Shown here: one piece after another, positions 1 through 5,351 of the stretch
Layout: every line of letters starts with the position of its first letter
How positions within the stretch are numbered: position 1 is the first letter of the stretch
Origin: Propionibacteriaceae bacterium
GTDB taxonomy: Bacteria > Actinomycetota > Actinomycetes > Propionibacteriales > Propionibacteriaceae
Direction of reading: 5' to 3'
Assembly: GCA_031282235.1 (NCBI GenBank)
Contig: JAITED010000103.1
Location: forward strand, 1-5,351
Length of the DNA stretch: 5,351 bases
Notes under the pieces: generated by a model
What the model saw: only the letters and a program-made list of their open reading frames with translations
Databases searched by the model: none
What the model was told of the DNA's origin: nothing
Position numbers and translations under genes: made by a program

Positions 1-987
1 AATGGTGCAGACCAGTTTGTTATCGGTGATTGTGCATTTACCACGGTCATAGATGAGTTCCGATGTTGGCGTGAACCCGGCGGGCAGGGCATCCTCCAAC
101 ACCACATTTTGGGCATCGGATGGGCCTAAATTCTCGACGGTCAACTGATAGGTCACCTGTCCACCGGCGTATGAGCTAGCGGTGGCGGTTTTCATGACTT
201 CCAAGTCGGCTTTGGCTTCCGCAACCGTTATATCGGTGGTGGTGTTGTTGTCTGGCTCGGGGTCTACCGTAGGAGAGGATACAGTGGCTACGTTTTTTAT
301 GACGGTGCCCACCGTCACGCTGGGCACTATATACGCTTTCACCTCAACCACAGCGGTGGTGCCAGCGGGCAAGGTCTTGATGCTGCACTGCACCCCGGAG
401 GCGGTGAGAGTGGGGCAGGTAAGTCCGGTGGTTGTCGGATTCGCCTCAAAGATGACTAAAGATTTCGGGTCGGTCACTGTGTCGGTGATAACGACATCGG
501 TGGCATCAGATGGGCCGTGGTTCTCGGCGGTTATGGTGTAAGTGATGGTTGATCCGGCAGGACCCGACGAAGGGTTAGGGGTTTTTTCCACGGTGAGATC
601 AGATGCCGCAGTCATGGGGACGTTCGCTACGGCGGTGTTGTTGGACGTATTGGGGTCGAACGAGGCAGTGGTGACGGTGGCTATGTTGTTGATAGTGCTG
701 TCGGTGGAGGAGGAGAGCGGGTGCCCGGTGATAGTGATGGTCACAGTAGCGTTATTCGCCAAGTTGCCGAGGTTACAGGTGAACGGGTGCCCGCCGTTAG
801 TGATGCTGCAGTTGGCACCGTTGGAGGCCGTGACCGCAGTGGCGACATAGTTAGTAGGGAATTGGTCGGTGACTACCACGTTAGTGGCAGTGTTCGGCCC
901 GAGGTTACGGACGGTTAGCGTGGTGGTGCCCTCTTTGCCAGCATAGGTGGGGGAGGGGGTCATCGCTTTAGCGATGGATACATCCGC
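1..987 (-). repeat. Tandem DUF11/TIGR01451-type repeats in the surface protein
   Basis: Three clear protein-level repeats of about 125 residues lie at 987-616, 603-220 and 210-1, the last truncated by the edge. Each opens with a (A/S)D-L/V-x-(V/I)-x-K core, carries a beta-strand pair T-x-T/Q-x-T-V/A-x-N/E-x-GP, then x-x-V-V-x-x-D. The two complete copies close with NN(I/V)ATV or NVATV followed by DPxxxNN. Repeats two and three share GPSDA exactly. Each repeat has one Cys pair: C577/C588, C708/C718 and C835/C844. A fourth, poorer copy (residues 357-508, bases 1470-1015) lacks the Cys pair and the NN ending. DNA identity between copies looks low, so these are old duplications rather than a recent expansion. 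The family assignment is by motif recognition. Confidence 0.85.
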
Positions 988-2538
988 TAACAGCGTCACT
1001 GGGGTATAAACCGGCGCGGTGTCATAGACCGCAGAAACCCCGGTGGTTCCGGTGGCGTAATCCAAATGGGCGAGGTTCATCAGAGTGGTGCCGCCCGCAC
1101 TGGCATCAATAGTTGCCTGGAACTGGTAATACGTAATATCGCCCACGTTTAACCGGCCACCAGCGGTAGCGCTCGCACCACTGCCCAAACGCACCCGGAT
1201 AGTGCGGGTCTGCTCATCGTATTCGCCCAAATCGTCACCGGCAGCGTCGGTCAGTGGCAGTTGGTTGGCTTGCGTGGGGCCGGACATCAGCACCAGCGAG
1301 CCTTTAACGTAGGTTAAGCCTGCGGGGAGTGGGTCGCTGGAGATGGTGCGGATGGAGGGGTCTTGGCCGGTGTTGGTGTAGGTGAGGGTGTAGCTGAGGG
1401 TATCGCCCGGTTTAGCCACTCCAGAACCAGCGGTCAGGTTAGCCACCGATTTACCAGAAGCGGAGAAGTCGGGGGCGTATAGGTTGATGGCCAGCGCTAA
1501 CACACCGGGGAAGTAAGCATCACCGGCAGAACTGAATGTGAACGTGGCGCTGGTGGCACCGTTAGGAATCGCACCGGAGATACCCAAGTTTTTGATATCA
1601 AAACCCAACATGTTGGGATAATTCGGGTTCCGGCTGGTGACAATCTGGCCAGCGCGGGTGTTAGTGGAGTTGAAGAAGTTGGAGCCGGGGGAGACGTCGG
1701 TCGCCAACTGGGTGTTGTTCAGTTGGGTGTAATCACCGGTTTGAGCGAAGTCGCCTTCGTAAGCCACCATCGAAAGTTGCGCATCCACAGCGCCCGCCAA
1801 CGGAGCCTTGAAACCACTCACCGTGACCTTCTGAACAGCAGCGGAGCTGACAGCGGTGAACCCTTGAAACACCGTGAGGTTGCGCAACGGCAACCCCGGC
1901 GCGGTATAAACGAGCGTCAGCGCCCATCCGGCGTAACGATCCGCACCAGTGCCAGCCTGCACATTAGCACCCCAATAAGTACCGTTACCCGCAGTCTGCA
2001 CCCGAGAAGTCACATCAATAAAACTCTGATACGCACTATTCGACCCAGTGTTCACCGCCAACAGCGTCCCCGTCAGGTTCTCATAACTGCTAGCCCCTGG
2101 CACCTTGAACTTGACCGTATTCGCCGTTGCTTGGTTGGCATGATCCGTGTTACCACCGGCAGTGCCAGCGGTCAACCGTGCCCCCCAATACAGCCCGGCG
2201 AACAGCACCTGCGCCCCATCCGGCAGGTTGAGGTCAGATGAGGACGAGTTGAACGTAGCCGCATCCGTATCCACATCCAACATGCTCATATTGAAATAGT
2301 TATTGTCAAACGCTGCACCATTTTTAGCGCCAGTGCAGTTGTTCAACCGGTCAGCGCAAGTGAGCAACGTATTGCCGATAGAGAGCACCGCACCGTTAGC
2401 GTTAGTGGTGAACTGCACCGCAAACGGCGCACTGGTCGCAGCCAACGTCTGCCCGGTGGTGAAAACCGTTGCTGCCACCGCAAGCACCACGGTGAGTAAA
2501 ACAGTTAGGGTTCGCTTAGCAGCGGTGACACGACACAT
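1..2538 (-). CDS. Secreted DUF11-repeat surface protein, 3' end beyond window (846 codons seen)
   Basis: The minus strand reads open from ATG at 2538 to base 1, 846 codons without a stop. Residues 1-34 form a signal peptide. Residues about 43-355 form a beta-rich head with motifs DVDTDAATFNSSSSDLNLP (88-106), LFAGLYWGA (112-120), DVTSRVQTAGNGTYWGANV (175-193) and YAGWALTLVY (202-211). This is the N-terminal module often seen ahead of DUF11 domains in actinobacterial surface proteins (recalled, not searched). A diverged DUF11-like segment follows (about 357-508), then repeats at 518-641, 646-773 and 777 to the edge, with recurring K(T) near the start, NxGPxxAxxVVxxD in the middle and DPxxxNNT at the end. 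Composition is rich in Thr, Asn, Ala, Val and Gly. The protein is probably exported and cell-wall associated, but a C-terminal LPXTG or other anchor would lie outside the window. Its role could be adhesion or surface structure; nothing here shows which. GAGGA at 2545-2549 supports the start. It is divergent from polA. Confidence 0.93.
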   Translation of the reverse strand, partial: MCRVTAAKRTLTVLLTVVLAVAATVFTTGQTLAATSAPFAVQFTTNANGAVLSIGNTLLTCADRLNNCTGAKNGAAFDNNYFNMSMLDVDTDAATFNSSSSDLNLPDGAQVLFAGLYWGARLTAGTAGGNTDHANQATANTVKFKVPGASSYENLTGTLLAVNTGSNSAYQSFIDVTSRVQTAGNGTYWGANVQAGTGADRYAGWALTLVYTAPGLPLRNLTVFQGFTAVSSAAVQKVTVSGFKAPLAGAVDAQLSMVAYEGDFAQTGDYTQLNNTQLATDVSPGSNFFNSTNTRAGQIVTSRNPNYPNMLGFDIKNLGISGAIPNGATSATFTFSSAGDAYFPGVLALAINLYAPDFSASGKSVANLTAGSGVAKPGDTLSYTLTYTNTGQDPSIRTISSDPLPAGLTYVKGSLVLMSGPTQANQLPLTDAAGDDLGEYDEQTRTIRVRLGSGASATAGGRLNVGDITYYQFQATIDASAGGTTLMNLAHLDYATGTTGVSAVYDTAPVYTPVTLLADVSIAKAMTPSPTYAGKEGTTTLTVRNLGPNTATNVVVTDQFPTNYVATAVTASNGANCSITNGGHPFTCNLGNLANNATVTITITGHPLSSSTDSTINNIATVTTASFDPNTSNNTAVANVPMTAASDLTVEKTPNPSSGPAGSTITYTITAENHGPSDATDVVITDTVTDPKSLVIFEANPTTTGLTCPTLTASGVQCSIKTLPAGTTAVVEVKAYIVPSVTVGTVIKNVATVSSPTVDPEPDNNTTTDITVAEAKADLEVMKTATASSYAGGQVTYQLTVENLGPSDAQNVVLEDALPAGFTPTSELIYDRGKCTITDNKLVCTI
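2440..2538 (-). other. Sec signal peptide of the surface protein
   Basis: The first residues give a basic n-region (R3, K8, R9), a hydrophobic h-region from L11 to F26 (LTVLLTVVLAVAATVF), and a polar c-region ending TLA-A or LAA-T. Signal peptidase I cleavage is likely after residue 33 or 34. Cys2 lies in the cytoplasmic n-region and no lipobox precedes the cleavage site, so a lipoprotein is unlikely. The exact site is uncertain by one or two residues. Confidence 0.85.
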
Positions 2539-2584
2539 TTTTCGTCCTCGTCAATAGGCACTACAAAATGCCGAGGACAAAATG
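2536..2584 (-). promoter_or_regulatory. Leader inverted repeat that would pair over the RBS and start codon
   Basis: In the minus-strand transcript CAUUUUGUCCUCG (2584 to 2572) can pair with CGAGGACGAAAAAUG (2550 to 2536). This gives 7 GC-rich pairs covering the Shine-Dalgarno, a 2-nt bulge, and 6 pairs that include the AUG, with a 21-nt loop. The complementarity is seen directly; the control function is inferred. A small internal hairpin (GGCA/TGCC, 2572-2569 with 2560-2557) could compete with the innermost pair. It could be a translational switch acted on by a protein, RNA or temperature, or a chance fold. Confidence 0.5.
2545..2549 (-). promoter_or_regulatory. Ribosome-binding site of the surface-protein gene
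   Basis: GAGGA on the minus strand sits 6 nt before the ATG at 2538, an ordinary Shine-Dalgarno spacing. It fixes the start codon. It also lies in the 3' arm of the inverted repeat at 2536-2584, so it may be masked in the folded transcript. Confidence 0.8.
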
Positions 2585-2586
2585 CC
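2563..2586. repeat. Tandem 10-bp direct repeat in the surface-protein leader
   Basis: ACAAAATGCC occurs exactly at 2563-2572 and 2577-2586, 14 bp apart start to start. It lies downstream of the predicted TATAAT and overlaps the 5' arm of the leader hairpin. In the mRNA it reads GGCAUUUUGU twice, so either copy could supply the CAUUUU that pairs with AAAAUG at the start codon, giving two alternative folds. It may instead be a repeated protein-binding half-site. Confidence 0.5.
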
Positions 2587-2599
2587 CCCCGCCCTTGTC

Positions 2600-2605
2600 A
2601 TTATA
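2600..2605 (-). promoter_or_regulatory. -10 element (TATAAT) for the surface-protein gene
   Basis: The minus strand reads TATAAT, a perfect consensus -10. Transcription would start near 2593, giving a leader of about 55 nt that contains the whole hairpin. No TTGACA-like box lies 16-18 bp upstream; that position (about 2623-2628) is inside the GC palindrome. The promoter therefore probably has a weak -35 or depends on a regulator. There is no extended TGn motif. Confidence 0.6.
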
Positions 2606-2611
2606 CGTGGT

Positions 2612-2630
2612 TACCCCCCCGGCGGGGGTA
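2612..2630. promoter_or_regulatory. GC-rich palindrome, operator-like (resembles CsoR-family sites)
   Basis: TACCCCCCCGGCGGGGGTA has perfect 7-bp arms (TACCCCC/GGGGGTA) around a 5-bp centre. It lies in the spacer/-35 zone of the leftward promoter, 6 bp above its -10, and ends 11 bp before the TTGAGA box that faces polA. A G/C palindrome flanked by TA and centred in the promoter is the recalled form of operators for CsoR-type Cu(I) and related sulfur sensors. No T-run follows either arm, so it is not an intrinsic terminator. The regulator is not in the window and the assignment is a hypothesis. Confidence 0.45.
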
Positions 2631-2641
2631 TGTACTAAAAC

Positions 2642-2687
2642 TTGAGACCGTCTGAAAACCAGCTAACGACGCATCGCCCGCTACAGT
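2642..2687 (+). promoter_or_regulatory. Probable polA promoter region, likely giving a leaderless mRNA
   Basis: TACAGT at 2682-2687 fits the actinobacterial TANNNT -10 and leaves 6 nt before the ATG at 2694, the spacing expected if the start codon is itself the first transcribed base or nearly so. TTGAGA at 2642-2647 matches 5 of 6 bases of the -35 consensus but is too far (34 bp) to serve TACAGT. It could pair only with a poor TAACGA at 2664-2669. No Shine-Dalgarno is positioned correctly: AAGG at 2689-2692 is one base from the ATG. Which -10 is used cannot be decided here. Confidence 0.4.
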
Positions 2688-2693
2688 TAAGGC

Positions 2694-5351
2694 ATGGGTT
2701 CAGCGAAACTGCTTTTGGTGGACGGTTATTCAATGGCATTTCGGGCGTTCTACGGAGTGCCAGTTGACAACTTCGCCACCAACTCGGGGCAGCCCACCAA
2801 CGCGGTTTACGGCTTTTTCTCCATGCTGTTGCAGGTTCTCAAAACGCATCGCCCGACACATGTGGGGGTGGCGTGGGATGCGTCGCGCGCAAGTTTCCGT
2901 ACCACTGCTTATCAGGAGTACAAAGCTACCCGTGGCGATACGCCGCCGCAGTTTTTGGGGCAGCCGGAGCTGATACGCGAGATTCTGGATGCCGCGAACA
3001 TCACCCATCTGGAGAAAGCGGATTACGAAGCTGACGACATCATCGCTACGCTGGCGGCGCGCGGTGCGGCGCAGGGCATGGAGGTGCTGATTTACTCCGG
3101 CGACCGCGATTTGATTCAGATGATTACCGAACACGTCAAACTGCTGTGGCCGGGTCGGGGCGTGGGAGGGCCGCAGGTGCTGGGGCCTAAAGAGGTGCTG
3201 GCGAAGTACGATGTGCCGCCGGAGCGCTACCCCGAGTTGGCGGCGCTAGTGGGGGAGACGAGCGATAATCTGCCTGGGGTGCCAGGTGTGGGGCCAAAGA
3301 CGGCGGCGAAGTGGATTAACAGTTTCGATGGGTTGGATAACCTGCTCGCCCACACCGCAGAGGTGCCGGGAAAAGTGGGGGTGAGTCTGCGCGAACATCT
3401 GGATGATGTACGGCGCAACCGGCGCTTAAATGCCTTGGTGACTACGTTGGATTTGCCCTGTGACCCGAGCGAACTGGCGCTGAAACCCGCTGATGCCGTG
3501 GCCATAAATCGGGTGTTTGATGCGTTGCAGATTCGGCATCTGCGCTACGAACTGTTGTCGGTGTTGGGAGCGGATTTATCGAACGCCCCCACCGAAGCCG
3601 TAGCGGCTCCGGCGCGTATCACCGGGGTGCTGAACGGGGGAGAGCTAGCCGACTGGTTAGCTAAGAGAACTGGCACCCCGGTTGGTCTCGATTTTCGCGT
3701 TATCTGGGCATACGGCGGGGGCGACATTGACTCCATCGCGTTCGCTGATGCCACCGAGGCGGCGTGGGTTAAAGTGCTCAACCTCAGTCTCGCTGACGAT
3801 GCCGCGCTGGGCGATTGGTTGGCTGACGAGGCTGCGCCAAAGGTGCTACATGGCGCGAAAAAGCCGCTGTTGGCGTGTTGGCAGCGGGGTTGGGATCTGC
3901 GAGGCATAGCGGACGACACCGAACTTTCGGCGTATTTATTGCGCCCTGACCAGCGGGTATACAGTCTGGATTCGCTCAGCCAACAGTTTTTGGGGCGCCC
4001 TCTCACTCCTGAGTTTAAGGAACCGGAGACGGCACAGGGAACGCTAGATTTCGGAGAAGTGGACATCGCTGAACCCAATGAAGCGATGGCGCGCGCCGGA
4101 GTTACGCGTGACCTAGCCGCAGTGTTTGATACGGAGTTAGCCCAAGTTGACGAGCGGGAACTGCTTACGGATATTGAGTTGCCGCTCACTCGGATTCTCG
4201 CCAAAATGGAGGCCGTTGGCATCTGTGTCGATGTCGATTTGATGACCAGGTTGCGCGCCGACGTGAATGAGCGCGCGGTGACAGCGGAGCGCGCGGCGTA
4301 TGACGTAATCGGTAAGCAGGTAAATCTGGGCAGTCCGAAGCAGTTGCAGACGTTGCTGTTTGACGAACTCCAGATGCCGAAAACGAAGAAAATTAAGACT
4401 GGTTACACCACCGATGCGGAGGCGCTGGCAGACCTGTATGCGAAAACTAGCCATCCCTTTTTGGCGCATCTGTTGCAGCACCGCGATGCGATAAAACTTA
4501 GGCAGATGATTGATACGCTGCTAGCTGCGGTTGCTGACGATACGCGAATTCATACCACATTTCAGCAGACCGTGGCCGGTACTGGCAGGCTCTCCAGCGC
4601 CGACCCGAACCTGCAAAACATCCCGATTCGCACTGAGGAGGGGCGTCGAATACGCGAAGCGTTTGTGATGGGCGCGGGTTACGATGGGCTGCTCAGCGTC
4701 GATTACTCCCAGATTGAGATGCGGGTGATGGCGGACGCTTCTGGGGATGAGCAACTCATCGAGGCGTTCAGAAGCGGTGTCGATTTCCACACCGTCACCG
4801 CCTCTCGGGTGTTCGGCATCCCTGCCGCTGAGGTTACGCCCGCCCAGCGTTCATCGGTGAAACAGATGAACTACGGGTTGGCGTATGGGCTGTCGGCGTA
4901 TGGGTTGTCGAATCGGCTGGGGGTGTCCGTGGGGCAGGCGCGTGCGCTGATGGACGACTACTTCGCCACTTTTGCCGGGGTACGCGATTATCTTAGGGGG
5001 GTGGTGGATGAGGCGCGCAGCGTCGGCTACACCCAAACCCGCTTTGGCCGCCGCCGCTACCTCCCCGACCTCAACTCTCCGAGCTATCAACTGCGTGAGA
5101 TGGCCGAGCGCGCCGCGCTGAACGCTCCCATTCAGGGCACCGCCGCCGACATCATCAAGGTAGCCATGATTAAAGTGGACGCGGCGCTCACTGCCGCCGG
5201 GTTGAGCTCCCGAATGCTGCTCCAAATCCACGACGAACTCCTATTCGAAGTGGCCTTAGGCGAGCGGGAACGCTTACAAACCGTAGTGAGCGAGGTAATG
5301 CGCAACGCCACAACACTCAGCGTCCCGCTAGAAGTATCCGTAGGCTTCGGC
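2694..5351 (+). CDS. polA: DNA polymerase I (5' nuclease and polymerase; exonuclease domain inactive), last ~8 codons missing
   Basis: PolA fills RNA-primer gaps between Okazaki fragments and DNA-repair gaps in the cytoplasm, using a 5'-3' flap nuclease and a family A polymerase. The 886 codons seen end in PLEVSVGFG, about 8 short of the usual W..A.H terminus. The 5' nuclease is residues 1-290: LLLVDGYSMAFRAF with D10, WDASRASFR (61-69), YKATR (76-80), EADDIIA (112-118), GDRD (136-139) and GETSDNLPGVPGVGPKTAAK (187-206). Residues about 305-480 are exonuclease-like in fold but lack catalytic acids. Polymerase covers about 490-886: TGRLSSADPNLQNIPIR (630-646), motif A DYSQIE with D670 and E675, motif B R719, K723, Y727, Y731, motif C HDE at 846-848. 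The start is fixed by a TAA in the same frame at 2688-2690 and by LLLVDG, which must be N-terminal. No frameshift was seen, and every nuclease and polymerase signature is intact. The closest resemblance is to actinobacterial PolA. Confidence 0.98.
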   Translation, partial: MGSAKLLLVDGYSMAFRAFYGVPVDNFATNSGQPTNAVYGFFSMLLQVLKTHRPTHVGVAWDASRASFRTTAYQEYKATRGDTPPQFLGQPELIREILDAANITHLEKADYEADDIIATLAARGAAQGMEVLIYSGDRDLIQMITEHVKLLWPGRGVGGPQVLGPKEVLAKYDVPPERYPELAALVGETSDNLPGVPGVGPKTAAKWINSFDGLDNLLAHTAEVPGKVGVSLREHLDDVRRNRRLNALVTTLDLPCDPSELALKPADAVAINRVFDALQIRHLRYELLSVLGADLSNAPTEAVAAPARITGVLNGGELADWLAKRTGTPVGLDFRVIWAYGGGDIDSIAFADATEAAWVKVLNLSLADDAALGDWLADEAAPKVLHGAKKPLLACWQRGWDLRGIADDTELSAYLLRPDQRVYSLDSLSQQFLGRPLTPEFKEPETAQGTLDFGEVDIAEPNEAMARAGVTRDLAAVFDTELAQVDERELLTDIELPLTRILAKMEAVGICVDVDLMTRLRADVNERAVTAERAAYDVIGKQVNLGSPKQLQTLLFDELQMPKTKKIKTGYTTDAEALADLYAKTSHPFLAHLLQHRDAIKLRQMIDTLLAAVADDTRIHTTFQQTVAGTGRLSSADPNLQNIPIRTEEGRRIREAFVMGAGYDGLLSVDYSQIEMRVMADASGDEQLIEAFRSGVDFHTVTASRVFGIPAAEVTPAQRSSVKQMNYGLAYGLSAYGLSNRLGVSVGQARALMDDYFATFAGVRDYLRGVVDEARSVGYTQTRFGRRRYLPDLNSPSYQLREMAERAALNAPIQGTAADIIKVAMIKVDAALTAAGLSSRMLLQIHDELLFEVALGERERLQTVVSEVMRNATTLSVPLEVSVGFG

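Noticed and set aside
182..850. Plus-strand open frames at 182-541 and 542-850 with Val/Thr-rich translations
   Set aside because: They are antisense shadows of the DUF11 repeats. The opposite strand gives a continuous 846-codon protein with family motifs, while these give low-complexity text with no recognisable domain or RBS.
1723..2241. Plus-strand open frame of 172 codons, rich in Arg, His and Ser
   Set aside because: Lies wholly antisense to the head domain of the surface protein. Composition is typical of an antisense reading of a GC-biased gene and no motif is recognisable.
2585..2620. G-quadruplex on the minus strand of the intergenic region
   Set aside because: Only three G-runs are present (G7, G3, G6), one separated from the others by 19 nt. 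The G7 run is better explained as an arm of the palindrome.
2612..2630. Intrinsic terminator reading for the GC palindrome
   Set aside because: There is no T-tract on either side, and both flanking genes are transcribed away from it, so there is no transcript to end here.
2669..2855. 12-bp direct repeat ACGCATCGCCCG at 2669-2680 and 2844-2855
   Set aside because: About one 12-bp exact match is expected by chance in a window this size. The second copy is ordinary coding sequence (T-H-R-P) of polA and the two are not related by position to any signal.
3545..4222. Minus-strand open frame of 225 codons inside polA
   Set aside because: Ser/Ala-rich shadow of the exonuclease-like domain. The plus strand is continuous PolA with well-placed motifs on both sides.
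4881..4910. Near-perfect 15-bp tandem repeat encoding AYGLS twice in the polA O-helix
   Set aside because: LAYGLSAYGL is the conserved actinobacterial form of motif B, so the repeat reflects protein constraint rather than slippage.

Overview
The window holds two large genes that diverge from a 155-bp intergenic region (2539-2693). Both run off the window edges. Leftward (minus strand, 2538 to 1) is the first 846 codons of a secreted, repeat-built surface protein. It has a signal peptide, an N-terminal beta-rich head of about 310 residues, then DUF11/TIGR01451-type beta-sandwich repeats, the last of which is cut by the window edge. Rightward (plus strand, 2694 to 5351) are 886 codons of polA, DNA polymerase I, complete except for roughly the last 8 codons. 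Together they fill about 97% of the window, and both were translated by hand without meeting a stop.

The organism looks like an actinobacterium of moderate G+C, in the manner of Actinomycetaceae and relatives rather than Streptomyces. The support is: PolA sequence style (RGV insert in the nuclease domain, LAYGLSAYGLS in the O-helix, Tyr at the Taq Phe667 position, a decayed 3'-5' exonuclease site); a polA start with no usable Shine-Dalgarno sequence and a TANNNT -10 placed as in leaderless actinobacterial transcripts; and a large DUF11 surface protein of a kind common in that phylum. The genus cannot be fixed from this sequence.

The intergenic region is dense in signals. Reading toward the surface-protein gene there is a 19-bp GC palindrome with TACCCCC/GGGGGTA arms (2612-2630), a perfect TATAAT on the minus strand (2600-2605), a tandem 10-bp repeat (2563-2586), and an inverted repeat that would fold the mRNA leader over its own ribosome-binding site and start codon (2536-2584). 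Toward polA there are a TTGAGA box (2642-2647) and a TACAGT -10 (2682-2687) placed so that transcription would begin at or next to the ATG.

The genes have no evident shared biochemical job: one is repair and Okazaki-fragment processing in the cytoplasm, the other an envelope or extracellular structure. The most worthwhile leads are regulatory: the palindrome resembles operators of the CsoR/RcnR copper- and persulfide-sensing repressor family, and the leader hairpin suggests translational gating of the surface protein. No RNA gene, mobile element, CRISPR array or terminator is visible.
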